NCBI GenBank assembly: GCA_037176905.1
Contig: JBBBWG010009447.1
Location: 2,413-22,901, forward strand
Direction of reading: 5' to 3'
From: Azolla pinnata
Lineage: Eukaryota; Streptophyta; Polypodiopsida; Salviniales; Salviniaceae
Length of the DNA stretch: 20,489 nt
Shown: positions 1 to 8,998 of the stretch, piece after piece
Layout: every line of letters starts with the position of its first letter
How positions within the stretch are numbered: position 1 is the first letter of the stretch
Position numbers and translations under genes: made by a program
The notes under the pieces: generated by a model
Database searches by the model: none
Seen by the model: the letters and a program-made list of their open reading frames with translations, nothing else
What the model was told of the DNA's origin: nothing

Positions 1-155
1 TGTTCTGTTCCGCTTCGTTCCGCTCGCTCGCTTCTCTTCGCTTCTGCTACGCTCTTGTTCGCTACGGACATGCAACAGATTTGTACTGAATTTCAACATG
101 CAATGCGCATGCACACTTTGAATCGGAATTTGAATAACGAGAAAAACGGTCATGA

Positions 156-188
156 ACACACACGCACACACACACACACACACACACA
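156..188. repeat. (CA)n microsatellite
   Basis: An uninterrupted run of CA dinucleotides apart from one CG step near its start. It lies far upstream of the kinesin start codon. The sequence before it (1-155) is CpG-containing and shows no recognisable gene. The stretch after it (189-300) is A/T homopolymer-rich. Confidence 0.9.
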
Positions 189-330
189 ATTTGAAAAAAC
201 AAACACAATATTAGAAATTACAAACTTTTGAGCTTCGTTTTTTCCTTTTTTGTTTTTTTTAAATTAAGAAAAAAAAGCGGGGGTTTGATCTTGGCGGTGC
301 GAACGTTGGCGCCAAAAAAAAGAGAGGAGG

Positions 331-453
331 CCACGTGGGCCTGCCGACGTGGCAGGTGACGTGGCGGACCGTCCGACGTGGCAGGACACGCTGGCGCCTG
401 CGGGGCGCTTAAATGACCGTTCGCGCTGACGTGGACGGACCCCGCCACGTGGC
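331..453. promoter_or_regulatory. ACGTGG (G-box/ABRE-like) cluster upstream of the kinesin gene
   Basis: Six ACGTGG cores occur in about 120 bp, beginning near 333, 347, 359, 376, 429 and 447. The first and last are full palindromic CCACGTGG G-boxes; the others are GACGTGG, some preceded by T (TGACGTGG, a G/C-box hybrid). Plant bZIP factors (ABF/GBF/HY5 groups) and some bHLH factors (PIF group) bind such ACGT-core elements. That this cluster acts as the promoter of the kinesin is inferred from its position about 600-700 bp before the start codon, just upstream of a CT-rich probable leader. Confidence 0.6.
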
Positions 454-494
454 CGCCGCGGATTGGCCCTTCGCCTCTCCTCCTCCGCCGATTC

Positions 495-643
495 AAAAAA
501 AAGCTTCTCTCTTTCTCTTTCTCTCTCTTCTTCATTTTCTTCTTCTTCGTCTTCTTCGTCTTCTTCGATCGATCGATCGATCGATCGCCCTCGCCATCGC
601 CAACAGCTTCTGCTTCTTCTTCTTCTTCGTCTTCTTCGTCTTC
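495..643. repeat. CT/TTC-rich tract with 9-bp repeats and a CGAT palindromic run
   Basis: Pyrimidine-rich DNA (CTCTTT and TTCTTC runs) contains 9-bp units CTTCTTCGT at 542-559, a (CGAT)5.5 self-complementary run at 566-587, and a second block of TTC/TTCG units at about 608-643. The CT-rich start at about 495 looks like the pyrimidine patch often found at plant transcription starts, so this tract may begin the kinesin 5' leader. No TATA box was evident. The start site is inferred, not shown. Confidence 0.7.
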
Positions 644-825
644 CATCTCTCCCGTCTGCCTGTCCTTTCCTGTTCCTTCGATCTCCGTCGGTTTCTTCCC
701 CTCCCTTCTTTGCCCCTCTCGATTGAGCTTCTCCCGATCCGCTCAAAAGCCTCGATCCAAACCCTAGTCCTTCTTGCCATCCGATCCGCCTCTCGCCTTC
801 GATTCGATTCCCAGCCTCTGGCTCC

Positions 826-837
826 ATGATCAGTTAG
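826..837 (+). other. Minimal upstream ORF (3 codons) in the kinesin leader
   Basis: ATG ATC AGT TAG. Between the pyrimidine-rich tract and the main start at 1056 this is the only ATG I found on the + strand. If transcription begins near 500, ribosomes would meet this short uORF about 220 nt before the main start. Whether it reduces translation is unknown. Confidence 0.4.
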
Positions 838-1055
838 CCCTTCCCAACCAATCCTCCGTCGCTGTGACTGCTTACTCCCTCATTTTCGCCATCGCAACCT
901 CCCGCTTCCTTCACTCCTTCCGCTCCTGCAATTTCACCGTTTGTGGCGAAGCTGAAGCAGCGAAATCAGACGTTCCGACTGACTTCATCAAGCGACGAGA
1001 GCACTGTTTGAGAAGAGAACAAATCGGTTGCATTTCTTTCGGGGGAAGGTAGGCC

Positions 1056-4000
1056 ATGGCTTCTTGTATTGGTAGTGATCGCGAGGAGCAAGAACAAAGC
1101 ACTGCGCCTCAGTTTTTCGGACAGTCCGGTAATACTAGCAGTTGTAGTGTCGATAGAATGGATACGACAGCACCTTCGTCTACTCCACGGTGCAGTGTAC
1201 TGAAAACTGCAGAAAGCATGAGCTGCGATGTGAATCTGGCGTCTAGGAAAGCAAACGAATCAGGTAAGCATCTCTCTCTCTCTCTCTCTCTCCCTCCTTC
1301 AGATCGTTCTCTCAGCTACCGTAGATTCAATGGTCTTTCTATAGCTATTCCCTCCTTATGAGACCATACTTACGGAAATGCAATGATCTCTTTTTCTCTA
1401 CTCATCCGTATTTGCACACATCTGCAGTCTCTCATTCTGCTGACACCGATTTGATTGTGTCCTCTCTGCCAACATTCTCTCGTTTCTCTTAGCATCAAAT
1501 ATTTCTAATGGACGGTGATTGTGTGTATTCGTATCTTTAAATCCTTAATTCGTTACCAGCGGTTTCTAAAGCATTTCTTTATGTTGAAATGTTTTTTGTT
1601 GCAGAATTCGAATACTTTTGAATGTTTCTTTGTAAAAGCATCTCTTTAAGTCAATCGCAATCCCCCTCTCTCCCTCTCTCGCACTCGTACTATCATTTAC
1701 AGAAAGACAGCCAGAGAGACTCTGCTCTGCTCTTTGGAAACGATTCAGGATTCATTCGCTTTCGGTTTTATTTTTGCAGCGGCTAGAAGGTATCAGGCAG
1801 CCGCATGGCTACAGAATATGGTGGGCCCTATACACGACTTGCCTATGGAGCCATCAGAAGAGGAGCTCCGCCTGAGCTTAAGGAATGGACTTGTCCTCTG
1901 CAATCTCATCAACAAAATTCATCCCGGTGCAGTGCTGAAGGTGCACTTTCCAGAACTAAATTCATATTTCTCTTAATATGTCAGATAAGTCGTATGATTG
2001 TGGTTGTGTCTTCAATTAGATTCTTCCTCTTTGCCAATCAATATATACGTTTGTCTAACATGTCAGTGCATACTTTTCTATGTCGAGATAGCTGTCCGAT
2101 ATAGGGAAGAATGACAGATATGTCTATAGATATCTCTGTAAAAGGTGGAGTTTTCTCTAATCAATCATATACCGCACACACATATGAATACGTAAACATA
2201 CAACGTATTCTTGCACAAATTTCTGTTCCGCTTTGCTGTAATCATTTTATTTATTTTCTCAGATCGTAGAAAATCCAGCACCCTCCAGCCCTCCTCCCCA
2301 AGGCGCAGCTCTCTCTGCCTATCAGTACTTTGAGAATGTTAGAAACTTTCTAGTAGCTGTGAAGGAATTGAAGCTACCATCGTTCCAGGCATCCGATCTG
2401 GATGAAGTAAGGGATAAGCATCTTAAGTACTTGTATTCTGTTGAATCGTGTTTATTTGATTGGCTTTCCCTTTTGATTCTTTCATCGTAATAGTGTTTTG
2501 AATAAGATATCATGTGTTTTTTTGTATAGATTCTTGCCAACAAATATGTTCTCTCCCAAAATATAATCTTCAGAGATAAAGCTAGGATTTATGTATTCTT
2601 GTTTGATTATTGAATTCTTCAGGGAGGGAGCCTGCAGACAGGTTCATCTTCTGCAAGAGTAGTGGACTGTATACTAGCATTGAAGGCGTATCAAGGATGG
2701 CAGCTCCGTGGTGGCCAAAGCTTATGGAAATTCGTACCGAACAAATCTCCATGTTCTCTCAAGTCCTTTACGAGGCTTGCATCTGCAGAACAGAATTTAT
2801 CTCGGAAAATGATGGCATTAGATGGTACCAATAGAAACCTTTTTGAAGAGTGGGGGAGTCCCTTGCCCAACCAAAGTATGAAGTTTGGAAATTCATGTGG
2901 GCAGTCTTTGGATGATAGCTTACTGAGCTCAACTGAGATCGGAATATCTAATGCTGGTATACTGAGCCCTAAATCCTTAAGAAATGTTTTGTTTTCCGCC
3001 TGATGGTGCTTTCTAGCCTTTCTATTGATATTGAAATTGCAAATTTCTGGCCTTTCATGTTTATTTTTCGGTGTTAGCTTACTGCTGCCTTCTTCCTAGT
3101 AGGTTCCAGGGAGTGATTGATAGCAAATTCATAAGACATGCTCACTTTTTTGTGTGATGAACGTTACGTTCCTTACTTGAGTTTGTTGGATTTTAGATCT
3201 CTTTTGACTTCCGCTAATTTTATCCTACTAGTTTTTCTTAGCATCTTTCCTGAGAAACATTCATTTCTTGTGGTTGTGACAGATGAGATATATAAGTCGA
3301 ATGACATCGTACTAATCTTTCTATGTTTTACGCTGGCATTAATCTTTCTATGTTATTTATTTTTGTCTTGGGAGATTTAGATATCATTGCAGCATGGAAG
3401 CAATATGTCGCCCAGCGGTTCAATGGTCTTATAAATTCGAAGAACCAGGATGCACCAGAATCATGTAATGAAATGGCTCATACTCCAATCAACATGGAGG
3501 TATTTTCTGAACCTTGTCTAAAAATTAAAGCTGTCTTGGCAGGTGGTATTCCCTTTTTACATCGTGAATCTTGCTCTTGGCAGAGTGCTCCATCCAATCT
3601 CCCAAGCAAGTGGATAATGCTAGCTCTGCATTATAAGCAGCCAGAAGATATCTCTGTGGTGAGTTATTTGTATGCTAAGATTCTCTACACGTTAATACTC
3701 TATTTTATTCATGTTTCACTTTTGTTGATCATGACATTATGTCTATAGCTTATCGAGGTGATGCTACAGAAAGTATTGGAAGAATCTGAACGCATAATCA
3801 GTTCACTGGTATGTTTTTCATGGTATTATTCACATAGATGCATACATGCTGCTGAGTGTATTAGGATGAAATCTGATGAGAGCTTGTGTATGAACATGTG
3901 AAGTGCAAGAAAAACCACAGTAGCCCAAAGGATGGACATGCCTCTAATGGAACAGACCCGTTAGGAGAATATGATGATGTGCATACGCTGAGGATGAAGC

Positions 4001-7000
4001 TAGATGAAGCCCAGAGAATGAATCAACAACGGGGTAACATTTTGGAGTCTCAAAAGGAGGAACTCAAGGTAGTTTTACTTGAACTTAACTCCGGTTGATA
4101 TTTTATTTAGTTTATCTTCGATTGAAATTTTTTAATCTACCTCTGTGCCTTTCGAAGCTTTGTTTCCCTTAGGACCCCCCTCAAGTTATGCCAGTTTAAC
4201 AAAATCTTGTTCTCAATTGTATGATCTATCTCAAGGGTACTTTTACTGTTTCAGTTGATCATTGAGAATTTAGTGTTTCTTTTTCTGTTAGGATGTAAAA
4301 CAATTGCTGGAGAACCTAAGGGCTGAGATTCATGATGCCCAAGCACAGTGGAGCAAGGAAATGGAAGCCACTGGTATGTTCTCTTGGTTGATTGAATGTC
4401 AATGTTTCCGCTGCAAGTATGTGACATTCCAATATTTGATGTTTTTGGTGAACCAGATGCCAAACTTAATGGCCTTGCTGAAGCTGCTGCTGAGTACCAC
4501 AAAGTAGTGGCAGAGAACAGAGAACTTTACAACCAAGTTCAAGATCTGAAAGGTAAAATTCTTCAATCACCGGTAGGACCAATCCTTTTGCGAGTTATAA
4601 TTTGTCTAATAATTTTTTACTGTGAATAAAACCCAGGAAACATCAGGGTATATTGTAGGGTAAGGCCTTTTTTACCTGGGCAAGCGAGCAATCAAAGCAT
4701 GGTGGATATTGTTGGAGAGAAAGGGTCTATAATCATAGCCCAACCTAACAAGCAAGGCAAAGATCAACGCAAGTCCTTCAAATTTAATAAAGTGTTTGGG
4801 CCCACTGCTGGACAAGGTAAATGCTTGTATGAGTTTTGACCAGGGATGGGGCCTATAAATATATTCTATTATTATCTTATCTAATGAATGGCTTATTGCA
4901 GAGGAAGTTTTCTTAGATACGCAGCCGCTTATAAGGTCTGTTCTGGACGGTTTCAAAGTCTGCATTTTTGCTTATGGTCAAACTGGATCCGGAAAGACCT
5001 ACACTATGGTTAGTATATGTTGTATTTGAAATTGTTTCTGAGATATGTCGGGTAACAAACATTCTCTAGAGAGAGGTTTTCTGATCAAGCATAAATACAT
5101 ATGAACTCTTGTAGACGGGCCCAAACAATCCATCATCAAAAGACTGGGGTGTGAATTTTCGAGCTCTAAATGATCTATTCGACCTATCTCAAAAAAGGGC
5201 TGGGTTTATGAAGTACGAAGTTGGGGTTCAAATGATGGAGATTTACAATGAGCAAGTACGAGACCTTCTGTGTTCAGATGGATCCAACAAAAAATATCCT
5301 TTGGCATGTTTAACTAGTATATAGCATTATTTCTTTTCTCTACCCTCCGTTTGGCTGGTTTCGACCATTGCCTACTTATGAATCTTTTCTGAAAATTGGT
5401 AGTGCTGAAATCAAACATCCATACAACAAGTGTATTATGGAAAAGTAATTTATAATCGAATGTTTGTTTCCAGCTCTGCTTCATGGTTAGCAAAGCATAC
5501 TCTTCAATCATTGTCCATGGTCAAAGACCTTAACTGAATAAAACATTAGAGATTCGGAATAATTCCCAGCAAAATGGGCTCAATGTACCTGATGCAACAA
5601 TGCTATCTGTCAGCTGTACCGAAGACGTTATGGAATTTATGAACCTTGGCCATAAGAACCGCGCTGTGAGTTCGACTGCATTAAATGAACGAAGTAGTCG
5701 ATCCCACAGGTTTGTTTGTGTTTTAGGATTCTCTTCAGAGGTCTTGATTTTTAAGCTGTCCTTCTCCTCATGATCCAATTTTTGCACATCAGTGTTTTGA
5801 CAGTGCATGTGAGAGGTACAGACCTAGCATCTGGAGCTATTCTTCGTGGTTGCCTTCACTTGGTGGATCTTGCAGGCAGTGAGAGAGTAGACAAATCAGA
5901 GGTGACAGGGGACAGGTTGAAAGAAGCACAGCATATAAACAAATCCCTCTCTGCCCTAGGTGATGTTATTGCTGCTCTCGCCCAAAAAACCGGGCATGTT
6001 CCCTACAGAAACAGCAAATTGACACAACTGCTTCAAGATTCTTTAGGTATAAATTTGTGGAGGATTTGGTTGCAAAGAGGGATTCGATATTCCCTTTTCT
6101 TGTTTAACAATATTTTACTTTTCATACTTTCAGGTGGACAGGCAAAAACTCTCATGTTCGTACATGTGAGTCCTGATGAAGAATCGTATTTTGAAACAAT
6201 CAGTACCTTAAAGTTTGCAGAAAGGGTGGCTACAGTTGAGTTGGGAGCTGCTCAATCACAAAAAGAGAGTGGAGAAGTTCGGGATCTTAAGGATCAGGCA
6301 AGGCAATCTAAACTCTCTACTGTTTTATGAGACAGAAATTGACTTGCATAATCTTGGTTCTTGCAGATAGCGTATTTGAAAGATGTTCTTGCAAAGAAGG
6401 ACATAGAAATAGAAAGAGTGTCCAAGGAATTCAAAGTAAAACCAATAGATACTGTACAAGAAAAGGGTAAGTTGAAATCTGGACTATCACCGGGTCAACT
6501 TCAGCAACGGGGAAGCATGGCGGAGTTTATACCACAGCAGATTGCCCAAGGCAAACGAAGACAGCCCTTGGAAGAGGTAGTGCAGACGTCTTTTTGAAAT
6601 TTTTATCAATTTCGTGATTGTTTCAAAGTCGTGCAGATTCAAATATAATTTTTGCATGTCAGGTTCGGGCAAGCCCACTCAATATAAATGCTGTACAGAA
6701 ACATGCTCCGGTTGCAGATCTATCTTCTCCAAGAGTCTTTGATAATGATTACAGTGATGAGGATTATTTAAAACAAAAAGCAGATGAAGATTCATGCAAA
6801 CGGAAAGCAGTTAAACTTCCACGACAAGCCGTGGCTTATTCAGAAGAGATTAGTTATTCTCCAGGTTGTGAATCCGAAATGCTTTCCTCTTTCAGAGCCA
6901 CAAGCAAGAATAAGATTCGAAGAGAGAGTTCAGTTGAATCATCGTCAGAAAATGGAGCCAACAATTGTCAGTCCTATGATATAATTTCCACTCCAACAGA

Positions 7001-7968
7001 GAAATTCGTTCCCCAAGGTGTGACAATGGTGTTCAATAGTGGAAGGAATGATAGTGAAGAGAGACCACTTCATCCGCATGAGTCCCGTTTGAAGAGATTT
7101 TCCATAAAAGTTGACACAGCCTCGATAGCATCCCCTTCAAGTGACCTAAAATTTGAGGAGGATGGTTTAGCCAGCGAGTGCTCAGATGAAGAGGATGCAA
7201 CCCCTGTCGCAGCTTTCGTCTCTTCTGTACCTGTCCAGGAAATTAAGAGGAACAATCGAAGTGCAGAAAAACGGTAACTTAGTATAATCGGTGATGAGAG
7301 GGAGTGCATAATTTTGGCATTTGTCTTTAATGTTGTATTATGGTCATTGCTAGGTTGCCAACTGTAAAACAGTCTCTAAATACATTGCCTAAATCTGACA
7401 CGAATGCTGTGAGGCGATCGAGGAGGTTCTCATTGACTAGTTCTCATGCGAAGAAAGCAGCTGCAGCAGCAAGAAGTGTGAGCAAAACTACACTCGAAGC
7501 TAAGCTGATAGCAGGTATGTAAAAGGAAGTATCTATCATGCATCTTATTACCAGTATTGTCTCATTATCGTTGCGCTTCTCTATCATGCATCTTATTACC
7601 AGTATTGTCTCATTATCGACTAGGTTATACCAATGCATGAATGGTCAATATTCATGTGATACTAAGCTGGGATGAAGCGTTGCACCTTTCTAATGATGTT
7701 GAATAATATTAGTAATTGTCTAGAAAACCAGTTTGTCCTAAAGCATACTGCGTATGAATGAATGGACATTTGGATGTATCATCCTTTTTTTGCAAGTAAT
7801 TTTGATTTTGTCAAGTTATAATTTTTGTGCCACTGACCAACGCCTTTGCTTTTTGTGCTAGTTTCTTCAGAAGGGGACACTGTGGAATGTTATGCAAAGG
7901 CTACCATTCCTCGGCAGTCTACGGTGCCCTCTCCTTCGGTTCAGAAATCATCGAAAAGATGGATGTAA
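1056..7968 (+). CDS. Kinesin-14 with N-terminal calponin-homology domain (KCH type), 20 exons, about 1200 aa
   Basis: Minus-end-directed-type kinesin predicted to link microtubules with actin. Exons: 1056-1263, 1780-1940, 2263-2406, 2623-2956, 3381-3499, 3584-3658, 3749-3808, 3883-4068, 4292-4373, 4457-4552, 4637-4816, 4902-5008, 5115-5293, 5545-5709, 5793-6046, 6134-6297, 6367-6576, 6663-7273, 7354-7514, 7862-7968 (TAA). Phases match at every junction. Calponin-homology domain is at about residues 73-210 ([30 protein letters not shown]). A coiled-coil stalk precedes the kinesin-14 neck [25 protein letters not shown] junction near 480-500. The motor spans about 490-820: P-loop GQTGSGKT at about 574, switch [10 protein letters not shown] at about 690-699, switch [10 protein letters not shown] at about 722, and [19 protein letters not shown]. 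The basic, Ser-rich tail of about 360 residues is not recognised. The central position of the motor plus the neck place it in plant KIN14 with CH domain. The start is the first ATG in good context (GCCATGGC). The exon 8 acceptor (3883) has a poor pyrimidine tract; 3904 is an in-frame alternative. An alternative exon 5 start is 3393. Confidence 0.93.
5294..5544 (+). other. U12-type AT-AC intron inside the kinesin motor domain
   Basis: The intron begins ATATCCTTT, the strict U12 5' splice-site consensus. It ends in AC and has CCTTAACT (5529-5535 region), the U12 branch-point consensus, about 11-12 nt before the end. Splicing 5293 to 5545 keeps phase 2 and gives [21 protein letters not shown], the expected kinesin-14 sequence. 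No GT donor nearby restores this reading. The minor (U12) spliceosome should remove it. Confidence 0.92.
6298..6366 (+). other. GC-AG intron after the kinesin motor domain
   Basis: The donor is CAG|GCAAGG, a near-consensus GC donor, and the acceptor is TTGCAG. Joining 6297 to 6367 is phase 0 and gives [19 protein letters not shown], as expected just after a kinesin-14 motor. Reading on instead reaches a stop at 6328-6330, and no good GT donor is available before that stop. Confidence 0.85.
7533..7618. repeat. Perfect 38-bp direct repeat in the last kinesin intron
   Basis: Positions 7533-7570 and 7581-7618 read identically, separated by 10 bp. Both lie inside the intron between exons 19 and 20 (7515-7861). 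Identity over 38 bp suggests a recent slippage or duplication event. Confidence 0.95.
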
Positions 7969-8894
7969 CCTCATTAATCTGCTTCCCGTCTTGTCACGTC
8001 CTTTGCCCCCAGATATATATGTTTCAAGGACGGTGCAATGGTTTCTTAGTCTTGAAACCCATACCTTGCCTGCAGGTGTTCCATATCTGTTATATTCAAA
8101 TTTAGAGGATCCAACCAGTTATCCTCCACGCATTCAATTCTTTTGCTTTCTCTTTTTAATGGTAGAAGGCCCATCTTTTTTTTTTTTAACAAGCTCGAGG
8201 CCTATGGTCTACCTTACAAAAACCCAAACGTGTCAAAATTCTTTCCCTCTAGCATATAAAATTTCCAGCAGTTTACAGCCCAACCTTTTTAATGTCTTCA
8301 GATTTGCAATCAGCAAATTTCTCAGAAGTTCTTGTTGGTATTCCCTCTCTCCCCACCCCCCAAATTAAAAAGGCTCTGATTGTTGATCACTATAATAAAC
8401 TGTCAATTGTTTCAAATTCTTGTTTCGCTCTCCAACTTAGGTCTTCAGTTTGAAATCAGATTAGTGTTTACCTGGTCATCAACCGTCAATGAAGTGGTCA
8501 TTGTTTCAAATTCTCGTTCTGCTCCCCAATTTTGAGTCTGCAGTATGAAATCAGGTTTTTGTGTTTGATTTTCAGATACTAATCGCACCAGGCCTGATTG
8601 CGATCTGATTCGACTTTATTAGACTTAAGCCTGCAATCAAATCACACTAGCCCAGGTGGCTGATTCAAATGAAGGAACTGAAAAACATTTCTGAGCAAAA
8701 CATTTCCGTGAAAGAACAGTTACCTACACTCTCAATTGGTCAAAAGATACAAACCATGAAAGTATATAAAGAATCGGGTATGGTTTTCAAAACTATTAAA
8801 AGCGTTATGTGTGTTGCTATTCACAAAGAATGAATTGAAGGGGAAGCAGAAAAAGCCGATGCTTTGGGAGGCCTCCCTCGAGTGCTTATTCTGG
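7969..8894. other. Convergent intergenic region, 3' UTRs of the kinesin and COBRA-like genes
   Basis: No coding exon is supported here. The open frames near 7892-8368 only continue the kinesin last exon in another frame and have no recognisable content. A T-rich run lies at about 8177-8188. An imperfect direct repeat of about 60 bp occurs at about 8405-8460 and again at about 8499-8555 (shared core ATTGTTTCAAATTCT, offset 94 bp). The kinesin 3' UTR should occupy the left part and the COBRA-like 3' UTR, on the other strand, the right part. Polyadenylation sites were not determined. Confidence 0.6.
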
Positions 8895-8998
8895 ATGAAT
8901 CAATCAATGTCTTTACAGAACCGTGAGTAGAAGAAGAAGTATATGTCATGAATCGATCACTGTCTCTTTACAGAGCCACGAGCAGAAGAAGTATAGTC
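8895..8998. repeat. Tandem duplication spanning the COBRA-like stop codon
   Basis: Two head-to-tail copies, 8895-8947 (53 bp) and 8948-8998 (51 bp), differ by a few substitutions and short indels. Copy 2 holds the end of the COBRA-like reading frame and its TAA (minus strand, 8968-8970). Copy 1 repeats that sequence in the 3' UTR, including a second CTGTAA at the equivalent place. Confidence 0.85.

Noticed and set aside
413..829. Open frames over the TTC/CGAT tract on both strands
   Set aside because: They consist of Ser/Leu/Phe or Arg/Lys/Glu runs created by simple repeats in the probable promoter and leader.
5306..5549. Conventional GT-AG alternative for the kinesin intron at 5294-5544 (CAT|GTTTAA donor, ATTAG acceptor)
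   Set aside because: It would insert residues from the intron start and lose LE of the conserved LEIRN motif. The donor is poor, whereas the U12 donor, branch point and phase all agree.
7892..8368. 158-codon open frame after the kinesin gene
   Set aside because: It overlaps the true last exon (7862-7968) in another frame and continues into the 3' UTR with no recognisable protein.
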